Of a DNA stretch of 64,000 bases, positions 22,913-35,503 are shown in pieces. Position 1 is the stretch's first letter. Every line of letters starts with the position of its first letter. Source of the stretch: Austropuccinia psidii (lineage: Eukaryota; Basidiomycota; Pucciniomycetes; Pucciniales; Sphaerophragmiaceae). The notes under the pieces were generated by a model. It had not been told where the DNA came from. It was given only the letters and a program-made list of their open reading frames with translations, and ran no database searches. The stretch is from NCBI GenBank assembly GCA_023105745.1, contig JALGQZ010000012.1, positions 43,541,763 to 43,605,762 on the forward strand, written 5' to 3'. A program made the position numbers and the translations under genes.

Positions 22913-23683
22913 ATTCCTCACCAAGCTTTTCTCAGCTTGAAATTATCATAATAATGTTGAATAATATTTCTGAAAATTTTCAATCCATCAAAACCAATGA
23001 GGATAGTCTTGGTGGTATTATGAAAGGCATTGGATTTTGTCAGGGATCTGATTCTTGAAAATCTGCTGGATTTTATGCAAGAAAGCTTGGCCTAACACAA
23101 CAGGATATAAATTAATATAATCAAGATTGGCTTGACCTGCAAGGCTAGGATGAACTTATTCACTCACAAATTAAATCTTTTTCCAACCTGGCACTAAAAA
23201 AAATCAAAAAATCATGAATGAAACTCAATTAACCAACTTCAGTCAATTTGAATGGAACTCAAACTCATATTATTTCAAAACCTTCTTTAATTTTATTTAA
23301 CTTATGATGTTTTCTAAAACAAGGAACATATATATAAGGAGGACTTGAACCCTTGGACCTATGGTATATTTGCTTTTATGAATAAAAATCTTTCCCAGCC
23401 TATTCAAACCATATTCAAGAAATCTGGTCATGGATTATCTTTTCCACAACTCAAGTTGATTTTTATTTTCCCAGAAAAAGAAGGCATAATCAAAATCCTT
23501 TGGAAAACAGCAAAATTTATTCATCAAAACATCAAAACACGAATAGAATTAACTTACCATTCAGGAATTACTCATTTTGGCTGCTACTTTCAGATAAACA
23601 AGAAATGTTTCAACATTGGAAAAATAATTCAACATTTGGCACCAAATGAGACTTATTCCAAAGTCATTGGGAAGAAACAATGA
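22913..23683 (+). pseudogene. Tet-like 2OG-Fe(II) oxygenase, C-terminal part
   Basis: The frame after ATTCC reads GIMKGIGFCQGSDS, stop, KSAGFYARKLGLTQQDIN, stop, and then a W/L/D/E-rich helix. This resembles the GFRpGSDxGKSAGxYaRKxG signature of the Tet-like oxygenases expanded in rust fungi. About 300 bases on, an ORF (23345-23683) reads NPWTYGIFAF, then SGHGLSFPQ, GIIKILWKTAKFIH (His at ORF residue 60, candidate iron ligand) and ITHFGCYFQI, as expected for the double-stranded beta-helix core. TET/JBP enzymes oxidise methylated cytosine (family knowledge). The likely HxD motif lies in the frameshifted stretch near 23250-23280 and is not intact. Three in-frame stops precede the core. Identification is from memory of the family. 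Confidence 0.6.
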
Positions 23684-23909
23684 AATTCACAAGATTGCAA
23701 TATAATTAGTAAAAATAAGTTTTCAATAGTTTAATTCCTTCAAAAGAAGAGATTTCCAATAATTATGTAATACAATAATATGAATATTCCCCAATGTTAC
23801 TTTTTGTAAAAAATTCCTAATATAAATTTCATTCAACAAAACTATAATAATATTTCACACAAAATATTTGTTATGGTGTTAAGCACTATTCATGTTGTAT
23901 TTAACCAAA

Positions 23910-25105
23910 ATTTCATCTATTGTTAAACCAGCTCAAAGTCAATGGCTTGATGCACTCACAAAAGCTTAAATGGGGAATGACACCTTCAGGTTCCATTAGA
24001 TTTTGTAAATCAGGTGTATTGTTATATTCATATAAATCAATCCATTGGTATCCAATTTTTGCTGATAAATTGTGTAATATCACACAATTTACCACCCATT
24101 GAACAAAATTTGAACCTCTTCTTTATTTTGCATTTTATTGCACATCTCCCTCAAAGAAAACCAACTTCCCTTTAAAACACCAATAACATGTTCAATGTGT
24201 ACTTTTGACCTTGCCAAATATAGATTTAAACCTTGATGGTCTTCATAATGGTCATGTTGAACTATATATTCTAGTATTATCCATCATGACCTTGAATATT
24301 ATGAATCCAAAAGGAGTTACTGAGTTTTTCAATAAAATTCCTAGGGAGGCTTTGAAATCCACATTTGTTGATATAAATTACAGTCATGAAGTGAGCCTAC
24401 ACATCCAGCATGGAGTCCAATAAAGCCCTTCTTGATATCAAATACTGACTGAATCAACAAAGAATACCTGAGTCATTTAAATCAGTTGGTTTAAATGAAT
24501 TTTGGAAAATACCTTTTCCTTTGGTCAAAGTATGCCTCCCCATCTTGTAGAGGCCATTGAGAAAAAGGTATGAGACTCCCATCAATGAATCCAATGCATC
24601 CAGGGCATCCCTCTGCTTGCATAACTTCAGAAATATTGTTTTGTGTTTGAGCAGGTGGAAAAGCTATATAATTACTTAAAGACTTCACCAAAACCTTTAT
24701 GATCCTTTGAGTATAAATTAAAACTTCCCCATTACTAACACAAAATAGCATCCCAGGATTACCCAATTATTCCCCATTGCCATTGGATCCTAATTGAGAC
24801 AATTCTACAGCCACTTTAATGGCTGCATTCAGATGCTTTTATTTTGATGAATTTACAAAAAATGCATTATGATGAATAATTAATAACAACCAATGGAATG
24901 ATTCAAGTGTAGTATTGCATAGCTGTTTGAATTTTTCCCTGGATAAGCTGACCGAATATGCTGAGTTATATATGTAGGCCAAGGGGATCATTTTTTGCGG
25001 CCTAAAATATCTTTTTGTGTTGAGATGTTTTAATAAGGAAATGTAATAAGCTAGGTCAGAATTTAATTCATTTTTGATTTCAAGTACATATTGCAAAGAA
25101 TTCAA
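23910..25105 (-). pseudogene. PIF/Harbinger transposase (DDE superfamily)
   Basis: Reading right to left, the N-terminal part (24839-25105; FKQLCNTTLESFHWLLLIIH) resembles the Harbinger N-terminal region. The DDE core follows: GCIGFIDGSLIPFSQWP (first Asp, near 24580), VGSLHDCNLYQQM (second Asp, near 24385) and SKVHIEHVIGVLKGSW (Glu, near 24200). The C-terminal block with CVILHNL ends near 23913. The triad is present, but several stops and at least two frameshifts separate the parts. It runs tail-to-tail with the Tet-like gene, 230 bases apart, inside the same terminal inverted repeats. Confidence 0.85.
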
Positions 25106-25366
25106 TTCATGAAGTAATGATATCCTTGCTGAAGTCTTTGGAATTGATATGGAGACAATATCATAAAATGATCTTCCTGGAATTTGGAAAGCTTTATCTC
25201 AATATAATTATACAATAGAGTCTTTTTTATTTAAAATAAATTTCAATCATGATTTCTTTGGATGGATATGTATAAATAAGGCTGGGAGTTGAAGTATTGA
25301 AAACAAGTATTTGTCCCTAAAAATATGGGTTTTTTGACGTTTAAAATACCATGCAACTATGGGTGT

Positions 25367-25383
25367 GGGATCTCTGAGATCCC
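25367..25383. repeat. Subterminal palindrome of the Harbinger-type element
   Basis: GGGATCTCTGAGATCCC, 8-bp perfect arms around one base, 57 bases inside the right terminal repeat. A weaker counterpart (GGGATTT...TAAATCC) lies inside the left end. Such subterminal motifs often bind transposase. Confidence 0.5.
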
Positions 25384-25439
25384 AGAAATTGAATTCTGAT
25401 TTTGAGGAAAAAAAACAATATTTATAACTCAGGACTTCT

Positions 25440-25454
25440 TATATTTGACACCCC
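25440..25454 (-). repeat. Right terminal inverted repeat of the Harbinger-type element
   Basis: TATATTTGACACCCC, exact reverse complement of 5499-5513. Homology to LTR-like element H begins again right after it. Confidence 0.6.
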
Positions 25455-26565
25455 TTTTTACAAAGATTCCAAGATGAGGAAAAGAAGATATCCTTTTATA
25501 AAGATTTTTTTCCCCAAAGGTAGAGAAGGCTTCAATAATTAATGAGAAACCTTTTTAGAATATAAAAGTCAGTTATGGAATAATTCAACGCTTTGTAGGA
25601 CCAAAAAAGGGATACTTTCAGCCATTTCAGTGCTATAAACAAGGAATTACTATGGTAGTAGATTCTTTTGAGTCTTCAAAGCATATAAGGTGTTTTGAAA
25701 AACCTTTTAAATCAGCTCCAGTATTTTGGTAAGAGTTCCTTCAAATCAAGGGTATTTTTACTTACTTGTAAACAGCAAAACCTAGCCTGATTGGTATTAA
25801 AACCACATAGTTATTTGAACAAAAAACCTTGTTCCTCATACCCATTCCAAATTAGTGAATATTTATGTGGATTATGACATTTCAAGCACCTAGTCAACAT
25901 ATTTGGGGCATTCTGGAACCCTTTGAGAAAAGATTCTTCTTTCACCTCAAAGATTGCGCTTTATTGCACAACTTTGAATATCAAATTTGATTTTGGAAAT
26001 CAAAGTTCACTTATGTAACACATGCACATTTATTGACAAATTTAATGAAAATACTTCAATGAATCATGATTTCTGAACTAAATGCCATATATAATTTTTA
26101 ACACAAAAAGTTATTCTTAACACCACATTTGGTATGAATTAAATCAAAGATTTATTAATTTCATATTTTCATACTTTAGCTCTCAAAACTTCATTCAATA
26201 ATATGTATAGTTGAGTTATAAAATTCTTAATTATAGGTGATCCAATGTAAAATACAATGGGGAATCCAATGTTGAAATAAATTGTTTTTGTTTGTTCATT
26301 GGAAAATCAATTAGAATGATTTTTTCACCTTTTAGCAAAAATGCATTTTTTTGAAAATGTTAACTCAGATTTTCCTTTTACTTGACTTTTAAAAGGAAAA
26401 TGAAAATTAGGATCTTTTATCACCTTCATCATTTATAGTGAAAATTATTTTTCTTATTTATTTAATTAACTTAAAAGCAACTATCAAAACATAATAAGTA
26501 TTCTGCAATTTTGATTTTATCTTTTTGAGTCTTTTGAGAAGATAAACTCTGTTAAAAGGCTCACA
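25455..26565 (+). repeat. LTR-like element H, right arm
   Basis: It continues the alignment with the reverse complement of element A. GATGAGGAAAAGAAGA near 25472, the region 25570-25830, the block 26090-26280 (TTAACACCACATTTGG, GGGGAATCCAATG) and the terminus AAAAGGCTCACA at 26554-26565 all match in order. Together with 4958-5498 it makes about 1.65 kb. Confidence 0.7.
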
Positions 26566-29500
26566 GCTACCAAATAAAATCAAATTTTACAATAATTGGT
26601 TGGAATATGGAAATTTTGAAATTGATGTCCCAGAAAATAAAACTCATTATGTAAGCTGTCTCAAAAGGGCAGCTTTTGCAAAAGTAAATTTCTTTGGAAG
26701 GCTATATTTAACGCTCAAAAGGTTTGATGAAGTATACATCTCCCTCATTTCCCCATTCTATGATTCCTAATTATTTATTGAGGTTCAATACATTCAGTCT
26801 CTAGTGGGATGGTCTAGTATTATATTGAGACAATTAGCAGCTAGGCACACTATCCTAGATAATTTATTTTAATTTATCAATCAAAAGAGACTTATAGTAT
26901 TTATGAAAGAGATTTATATCATTCTATGGTATTAACATATAGATAAAAGTATTATTGAATTACCTTTTGAACAGTTCATAGTTAGTTATCTTTGGAACAT
27001 TTTTCATGAAGCCTATACACATATAGGAAAAATCCGTATGTTATCTCTGAATACTTCCAAGTCTATATTATCATACTCTGTAGATTACCCTTTTATTAAA
27101 CTAATATTCCCTTAGACCTTAGTATCCTACTGTTATATTATCTATCACCAGCCTAATTAATTAACATTATATCATTTCTAAATTAACACGAGAAGTAGGA
27201 TTATCAAAATTTCTATTAGTATTGATAGTGATCTTCAAATACACCAGTTATATAATACAAAGATCAAGGGGAAATGTTTCTAAAAAAATAATTCAAGAAG
27301 AATCTTATTTTAAAATTCAATTTAATACCATTATCTATATATTGCATTATCCAACTATTACCTCATTCTGTAAGTGATAATTTTTGACAGAATGATAGAG
27401 ATTTCTGATCAAGCTCCTCTGCATAAATTTGCCCAATAAAGGAAATATTCATTTGCGACAGACCACAAATATATTAATCACTAATATTTCCAAAGAAAAA
27501 TATAACACACTTAAGAACCCTTGGATATTAACGCATTCTGAAATCAAAAACTGGACTCAAAAGCAATTTGTGCCTCAAGTTACATCCTATTATTTATCAC
27601 AAATCCAAAAATATTCCCATAGTTCAGGGTTTTCATCAATTGAAGTTATATTAAGCTTTTTCAGGCTATCTTTATGGAATTTCACCAGAAGAAAAATGCA
27701 GAAAAAAACTCTTTAAAATAAAAACAAATCTCAAGAGCAAATTTATTTATGAAATTAAAAAAATCATTTATTCAGAAAAATGTTTTCAGGAGATAGTAGG
27801 CTTTTATTAAATACTTTTTCAATCAAGAACCAGAGAATGTTTTAAAAAAGAGAAAATAATTCTCTTGGTAAAGATGTGAATTTTTTTACCAAAAGGAAGA
27901 ATTGAGAGACCAATTGATTATTTCAATATTTTTCTCAAATTTCTGAAAAAGGCCACTAAAAGAAATCAATATTGAAGAAATAATATCAAGAAAGGGGACG
28001 GTTTCAGAATAAAGCTCTAGTGAAGAAGGTTTAACAAAAGGAATAAATAATTTTCTTTTTCAAAAGTGAAAGAACAATTTCTATTTAAAGAAATAAGGTA
28101 AGAAATTAACCTGTAAGAAAAAGATAAATTGGAAATTCAAAAATAGAAAGGATTCATAGTCCGCAAATATAAGCCAACAGAAGTAAGAAAAAACAATCAA
28201 TAAGGAAAGCCAAACCAGCTTAAGAAGATGAAAAATAATTAAGAAAAGAAAAAAAGAGAGCTTTAAAAACATAAGAAAAAGTAGAGAAAGTAATAAAATT
28301 ACAAATAGGACCAGAAATAAATATATTTTTCATACATACATAAAAACCCATAGAGCCAATAAGAAAACCAGATTTACTTCCCAAATGAAAATCAGCATTA
28401 TTAAGTTAACAAATTATAAAAGTCAGAACCATATTTTGCAGAGTAACTTTAGTAAGGAGAAGTATCGTGAGAAGCTCTTATATCAGGATATTGAATTCTC
28501 AAAAACTTAATCAGAAAATAGAATAAAAACCCCTAACCTCTGAGAACAAATTATTACAGTTTTGCCTCTTATTAGCTCTTAAAATAAACTCAAAATTTCA
28601 AAAAGACTTTCTGGATTTTGCAACTACGGTAATAATGCTTAAAATTTAGGAACAATAATCAGGTTTAAGGTTGTATCCTTAGAATTAGTTGGCGACTCGA
28701 TATGCCTTTTGGAGTCATGAACCGAGGATTGTTTAGTTATTTGCTATGTAAGATTTATTTTTGGTTCTTTCATAAGAATACGTTTTATTGTTGCTTTAAT
28801 ATTGGTATTTTGGAGCATGCTACCAAATTTTAAATACTCTCAGACTTTTATAAAAACATTTCAAATATCAAATCCAAAGATTGAAAAACTTCAACTAGAT
28901 AGGCTCATTCCAATGAAATGTATCTCATGAAATATAATGGAAATATTATTTCATACTAAAATTGGCCTTTCAAGGTTAGAGTTGCAATTTTTCAAAAAAT
29001 TACTTATGGTAACGAGATTAGTTGCAATTTTCACAGAATTGAAGAACTCCATTTGATATTTTATCTTAAAAAGAACCTTTCAGACATATATTATTAATAT
29101 CATGAGGAAATCTATTATATATTAAGAAGGAGATTTTTTGTTTTAATTCCTTCGTAGAATTGAAGATTATGGAGTTTGATTCTATTTGAATATAATTTGG
29201 TTCAGAAGTGGTAGTAAATCTGCTATAAGCATTCTGAAGCTTTGTTCAAACTTTCATTTACATGACATTTAAGTAAAGTATCATTGAAACAAAATAAAAG
29301 TTCTCTAAAAGGTTAAAGATAGATTTTCCCCTCATAAATGCATAAATACTAATATCAATTGAGTTGAGTTTTGAAGACATAATTGGATCATTCTTGAAAA
29401 AATATATATACAATACTTTCAATAGGATACTACTATATCATTCTAAATATCTTTTATAGATTAAGGAAGCCATTTATATTCTGAATTGAAATCAGCCTTA

Positions 29501-30146
29501 CTTCCAAAAGGAACAGTTCACATGTGGTTCAATTTATCTGAATCATCTTAAATATGAACTTATATTATTAAAATCAATATAAAAACAAACTCTAATATTA
29601 TTATGTATTATACTATATGATTCTAAGCTCACAATGTAATAAAAGCCTCATATTTAATTATGATTCAAAAAATTACGAGATTTCTTTCTTTACTCACCAA
29701 GCCTGAAATAAGAATTCTTATACTTCTGAGATCTATTGTATTTTATCATGGGTGTAAGCTTTCTAGTTATACCAGTATTAAGTATTATTTGTGAATACGT
29801 CAGAATTACTGTTTTTGATGCATTTAGAAATAGAAAAAACATTTACTGGATAAAAATTCCCATTAATAAAAACTTCCTGCATTACATAGCTTATAGGAAC
29901 AATAAATTTGATTGCTTATGTAAGACCATCAAGATCCTGTTCCCAATGAGCAAGAGGATAAACTGCAAGAGTTTGTTAGCAATCTTTCTATTGCGATAAA
30001 ATAATAACCAGTAGCAATAACTAAAGAGTTAAATATTAGTTTAGATACATGATGTCTTAGTATGAAATAGAATAATGATTAACCTAGCTTTCAACTACTT
30101 GAATGTAATTAAATTGAAATGTAATAACTATTCCAACTTTACTCTA
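26566..30146. other. 3.6 kb AT-rich DNA without a recognisable gene
   Basis: Short ORFs (27429-27716 plus, 28081-28272 minus, 29736-29999 plus) have no motif I know and lie in low-complexity sequence. Around 29745-29830 there is weak similarity to LTR-like element E (near 18320-18420), so part may be a further very old copy. The right end may belong to the 3' LTR of Copia-4, interrupted by element D. Confidence 0.4.
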
Positions 30147-32124
30147 TGTGAACCTTTGAGATATGACCAAATACCCAAAAAGGTCACAAGAAATATTTAA
30201 AATAATTATACCTTAAAAATAATTACTTTAAAACTACAAAAATGGCATAAATAGGCATAAAACTTGGTTTAACTTAAAAACCAATGAATAAAAATGTAAA
30301 ATGAATTATGCCATTGGAGTTCCCATGGTAAAATACATATATACCATTTCTATGGCATATATGTAAAGTCAATATTTAATGAGTTATAAGTAATAATACC
30401 TTATAAGAAACATGAATCCTGATTTATTTCAAATACCAATAGAACAAAATGTAAAATAAATGGTACAATTGAATTCTCCATAAATTTCTACACATAAAAC
30501 AATTAAGAAGCTAATCTCCAAAGTCAATACTTAAGGAGTTAAGCTGAATATATGCACTTTTTTGGTCAACGCATATATTCAAGGATTTTAGCTAATATCT
30601 TTTGAAATATACATGATAGAGTGATGAACCAAAAATAAAGTCACCAATTAATTACTTTAGGAATACATAAATGAACCTTTTTTTACAATTTATAAACAAG
30701 GTTAAAACCTGTAATGGATTATTGATTAAAATCAATACATCTGTTGACCACTTTGTTGTGAAAGTGGTCCAAACTTAAAAAGAGTAGACAGTTGAATTCT
30801 ACTAGTTCATTCGTGAATAATAATGTATTTTTTATTACAATATTCAAGGTATAACCCCTTGAATTCATGGTTTGAAGTTTAAAATATTAAATTTCAACAG
30901 AAAAGATGAGTTACAAGGAAAATCATCAAAAATGTAGTTTTGATGATGTAATGAAATGATCTTGGGAGTGTAATGACAACATTCTAAGCTATCAGAATCC
31001 ACTCTCAGAATAGCTGTAGCGTGTATAACTGAAAAGGTATTAATGATCAAAGTTTAAGCTTAAATTTGATCATTTAAGATCACTCACTGTAATCTTATTT
31101 TAAGTTTAACAGTCATATAAGTGATAAAACTGGTGTATAATATTAGATTATGATTAATACTAATACAATTCACAGAGTTTAGGCTTCTGCAAAGCCTGTT
31201 ATGTCAACAAACTTAGAGTTATAGTGATAACTCTAAATAATGGTGTAATTATGAGGTAAGATGGTTTGATCATGATGTAATCATCACCAAACCTCAAACA
31301 ATTGATCAATTCTAGTAGAAATCATCAGTACACGTCTACTAGAAGCCTTCTGGACTCTAGGAGGGAGGTATCTACTATGAATAGAGCTCTTTTCACTCTG
31401 TTTTTCCCTCAGACGCTTACAAAACATTAAATCATTAAATAAAAAGGTAATTTCTTTATTCTTTATATATAAAACTTTTATATTAATAAAGACCAAAGGT
31501 AATCTTATCATAATAATCCTCTCTGACGTGATTATTGCAATTATTTAATTGTTTTTTTTAAATTTCTCTCAAAAAACCTCTATTCCACGTAAAATCAAGA
31601 AAAATTGTAATTTCTCTTAAACTTTATTGAAACTACAATTTAAATAAGTTGTATTTACATTTTTAGGCATGAAATTATTCAAAATTATTATATTAAGCAT
31701 CAAAAGTAGGTTATTTCTCTTATTATAATAATTTTCTCTATTATTACTTTGATAATTCTAAAATTGATATAAATAGTATTTATATTAATTTATAACTTTA
31801 ATATTAGTAATATTATTGTTATTAATTGTTTTTATCAATAAAAAACAATCTTTTACGCCTTTATTATTTGTTGGTAACAATAATAAAGTGCTTTTAAATA
31901 TATTAACTATCATATATTAATATATTTATTTATTATATTATTTTTTTAATATAAATTATATTATTATATTTACTTAATAATATAATTATTTTAAGCCATA
32001 ATTATAATAATTCTTTATTATTATAATTTTTTTTATCTTATTTATTTCATTTATAAGGATATTCATAGTACAATAAGTAAAATATTAGTAATTTTTACTT
32101 ATTGTTTCATAGTCAAACCTTACA
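30147..32124 (-). repeat. LTR-like element D
   Basis: 1978 bases flanked by a perfect CTCTA duplication (30142-30146 and 32125-32129). In reverse complement it starts TGTAAGGTTTGACTATGAAAC and ends GCTCAAAGG-like TTCACA, closely matching element C (44465-46426) throughout, for example at 31340-31400 versus 45180-45240. No coding potential. Confidence 0.9.
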
Positions 32125-32129
32125 CTCTA

Positions 32130-32618
32130 GGTGATACTTACAATTAGACTTGTAAGTTCATGATTTATATATGTACATATATATTAGTTAATACGGGAAG
32201 TGTTAAATGCCTTAACAGTTGTGTAAAATTCTCATTCTAAATTCTAAGGAGAAACAATGCGACAGCTTTGGGATAAGCTGGTTTTTTACATCATGTTAGT
32301 TTGCCCAAATTAACTGTTGTTGAGACTTTGAATACTGCATCTACCTTAGTTCCAGCAACGAGCTGGAATGTATAGAAATTTGATTTAGTTCAATAGCAAG
32401 TTAAAGGAATTAACAAATGAGGACAATAAGGATGGAATAATAAAAAGGATTGATACTATCAAAAAATGATGTGAGAGACATTGCTATTAAATATACGTTG
32501 ATGTGAGGATCTTCATGATAAGATCACAGTTATCTTATGACATAAGCCTTGAATAAGAACTTAAAAACTCTTTTCAGAGTGCTTCTGTTAAATTAGCTCA
32601 TCTTCTTCAATTTCAACA
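32130..32618 (-). repeat. 3' LTR of Copia-4 (right part)
   Basis: On the minus strand the Copia-4 pol gene is followed by a polypurine run (AAGAAGGAG, complement of 32619-32627) and then TGTTGAAATTGAAG, a normal LTR start. The other end of this LTR is not found; it may lie left of element D, which would then be inserted within it. Confidence 0.5.
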
Positions 32619-33352
32619 CTCCTTCTTGATTTATAAGATGAATTTTAGGTAGCAGTTCTCTTAGCTTTATTACTCACAGGGGTTTCCTAAGAACATCAGC
32701 CAGCATGTCATTTGTTGACACCTGACATACTTCCAACACATGCTCCGAAATCAATTTTCCTAGATATTGATGTATGACCTTTATATGTTTTGTGTTTGGG
32801 TTTAATGTAGCCTGCTTTGAAATAGAAATTGAACCTGAATTGCTGTTGTACAGCATGGGCTCTGTCATCAATATGTTCATATCATTGACCATAAGCATTG
32901 ATAACCATCTGAGCTGCTTGCTACTTATATTAATTGATATGAATTATGCCTCAGTGGTGGACGGTGAAATTATTGATTGTCTTTTAATTAGCCATGAGAT
33001 TGGGTTGCCACAAAAAATGACCATATTTCCTGAAACTGATTTTCAGTCAACACTAAAATTTACATAATTTGAGTCATCCCAACCTTCTAGAACTGGTCTA
33101 GATTAATCAGCTTTCTGTCTGACTTTATAGTGTATACCCAAGTCAACTGTGCCCATGATATATCAGAGTACATGCTTCATAGCATTCCAGTGAATTAGAT
33201 TAAGTTTGGAGGAGAATTGTGAAAGTTGGCTTACTGTATAATACTAGGTCTGGCCTGGTGTGTTGAGAGAAATAATTAATGTATCCAATTGCTCTTTAAT
33301 ACAGAATGTTGCTGAAAGCGTTGGATTCTTTGTTGATAACTGCTGCCATATT
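32619..33352 (-). pseudogene. pol: Copia-4 pol: RNase H C-terminal domain
   Basis: Minus-strand reading in several frames gives RAIGYINYFSQHTRPDL (about 33230-33300), then further RNase H fragments. It ends with an uninterrupted stretch (32674-32898) reading IKVIHQYLGKLISEHVLEV and NDMLADVLRKPL, the typical Copia C-terminus. Many stops and shifts. Confidence 0.75.
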
Positions 33353-33939
33353 TGTTAGGATGATAAACTAAACAATAAATTTTGTCAACAAGAATAAGCT
33401 ATGATTGAGCTACAAGAGAATAAATGCCTAAACGGTGGGCAGCAAGGGATTCAAACTAAAACAAAAGGACGTGTACAAAGAGTGCTCTTTTGGAGATCAA
33501 CTATGGCTATAGAAAGACACAAAAAAACTGTTAATTGAGTGTGTAAGTCAAACAAAAATGAGTCACTACACCTACGTCAGCTAATCTGAGAAGAGAGAGA
33601 ATAAAAAAGAAACAAAGGAAGGTGATGAGAAAAAAATAAAGGAATAGGGAGTGTGAAAAAAACAAACAGGAAAAAAAATAAGGAGTGAGGAAGATGAAGA
33701 TGAGAAAAAATTGGGGAGATTTAAAGATGGCATCAGAGAGATAGGAAAAAGAGGGGATTAAATATTGAAGGATGGTTCAGCTGAGGGGGTGTTTTAAGGT
33801 GTTTATTATGTGCAGAGATCTGTGCTTTAGTGGTTCTTGCCGATCTTGTTGATTGATTGTACAGCTAAATTGTTTGTACAGTTTTGCTACTAGGGGAGGG
33901 ATACTGGATCGGACTTAGTTGAGATCTTGATTTTCAACA
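33353..33939 (-). repeat. Copia-1 3' LTR
   Basis: 587 bases, plus-strand ends TGTTAGGATG and TTTTCAACA. It is preceded, on the minus strand, by the polypurine tract ACAGGGGGGA. The pol ORF ends 24 bases inside it. CpG sites here (33433, 33470 and one near 33577) are changed in the partner LTR. Confidence 0.93.
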
Positions 33940-35422
33940 TCCCCCCTGTCTCCTGGCTGCAAAATACCAATAGAATCAAAGGCATGAGTGAGAGTCACCC
34001 TTCCAACCAATTTGGTGAGAAAATTGGCAAGCATGTCAGATGTCGGGGTGTAAATTAGTTCTGCCAAACCATTTGATATAGCTTCCTTGATGAAGTGAAG
34101 TTGAATGTTGATATGTTTCGTTCTCTTGTTATTGGGGTTGCAGTCACATTTTGCATAATTGATGCAGCTTTGGCTGTCTTTGTGTATGGGAATTGGTCTG
34201 TCAAGCAATAAGAGACCACACTTTTGGACCAACTGTTTGAGCCACATTAATTTGGATTCAAGGTCACACAGGGCTTTATACTCCGCCTCAGCTGTTGATC
34301 GTGAAGCTGTGGGCTGCTTCCTTGTCTTCCAGAGAATGAGGCCTCCTCCCATGGTCGCTAGGAAGCCAGTTATTGAGCGTCAGGTTGTCTTACAGTTACC
34401 CCAATTGGAGTCAGTGTAGGCCATGATACCTGCATTGATTCCCTTTGGATAAGTAAGGCTTAGGTCTTGGATCCCCTTCAAATACTTAAGAACGTGCAAA
34501 AAATCCTTCCAGTGACAAATTCCTGGTTTTTCTACAAACTGGGACAGTGCACTGACAGAGAAGGAAATATAAGTTCTTGTTTCTGTTCTAAGGTAATTGA
34601 TACAGCCTATTGAACTGCAATAGTTTATTTTTAAAGCCTGAAATTCTTGAGCTTTGCTGTTGCTTGATTCTTCTAAGTGATCATTTGGGATGAGAGGAGT
34701 GGACACGGGATTGCAGTTGCTCATGGCATAGAGATCCAAGAGGGATTCAGTGAAGTGACGCTGATCTAAAGAGACAAACTCATTGGAGTGTGTTATTTTG
34801 ATTCCAAGAAAAAGGTCAGCCTGACCAAGATACCTAATTTCAAACTCTTGCTCCAACTCTCTTTTGAAACCATCCACCTGATTTCTGAAGATGGCAATGT
34901 CATCTACCTGAATATAGAGCCAAATTGGGTTGTCCCCTTTTTAAAAAAAACACAGGAATCTAGCACACAAGTATTGAAACCCACAGTTTGAATCCAAGTT
35001 AATAATATTTCATACCAGGCTAAGAGAGCTTGCTTGAGTCTTAGGATATGCTTTCTTTGATTTATATTGAGGACTTGAGGTATTTCCAGGTACACTGTTT
35101 CAGCCAAAGGAGCATTGAGGAAGGCGCTATTAATATCTACTTGATGAAATTCAAGGCACTTGGAAGAGGCAAACGCAATCAACGTGCGTAGTGAGGTAAG
35201 ACATCTGGTGGGAGAGTAGATTTGGCCAAAGTCCACTCCAGCAGACTGAGTGAATCCTTGTGCACACAATCCGGCCTTGTACTCAGTGATATTTCCAAGG
35301 TGATCCCTTTTGATTCTGAATACCCAGGTCATTCTGACAAGCTTGAAGCTTGGATCCAGGTCCACAATGTCCCAGACTTCCAACTTACTCATTGAACCAA
35401 GTTCTTTGGAGATGAAGTTCAT
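33915..35422 (-). pseudogene. pol: Copia-1 pol: reverse transcriptase and RNase H
   Basis: RT begins at 35422 (SKELGSMSKLEVWDIVDL; FHQVDINSAFLNAPLAETVY near 35110) in one frame. A shift near 34904 follows, after which the active-site motif IQVDD is intact (Asp codons at 34899-34904). The thumb (DLFLGIKITHS) and RNase H (YTDSNWGNC; RSTAEAEYKALCD near 34290; KTKHI-type end motif) follow to the stop at 33915. One stop near 34377-34379. It is the only one of the four Copia RTs here that keeps both aspartates of the motif. Confidence 0.9.
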
Positions 35423-35503
35423 CGATTCCTCTTTGTCAACAGAGTTAATGGCACCCTTATAGGTGCAAGTTGTATTGTCAGAGGATGAGATGAGTGCCTT
35501 GGG

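Larger units (their letters stand above)
5499..25454. mobile_element. PIF/Harbinger-type DNA transposon carrying extra genes, interrupted by Gypsy-1
   Basis: The ends GGGGTGTCAAATATA (5499-5513) and its exact reverse complement (25440-25454) bound the segment. They coincide with the point where LTR-like element H is split, so the segment is an insertion. Without Gypsy-1 and its 5-bp duplication the element is about 6.5 kb. It contains a degraded plus-strand coiled-coil ORF (5.9-7.1 kb), a plus-strand Tet-like oxygenase gene (8.9-9.4 plus 22.9-23.7 kb) and a minus-strand Harbinger transposase (23.9-25.1 kb). The expected 3-bp target duplication is not readable (GTA on the left, TTT on the right). 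The two ends differ beyond the first 15 bases. Confidence 0.6.

Noticed and set aside
27429..27716. 95-codon plus-strand ORF
   Set aside because: No recognisable domain and no supporting context; expected by chance at this base composition.
28690..28730. Locally GC-richer patch (GGCGACTCG, CATGAACCGAGG) considered as a tRNA fragment
   Set aside because: No paired stems or conserved T-loop could be found.
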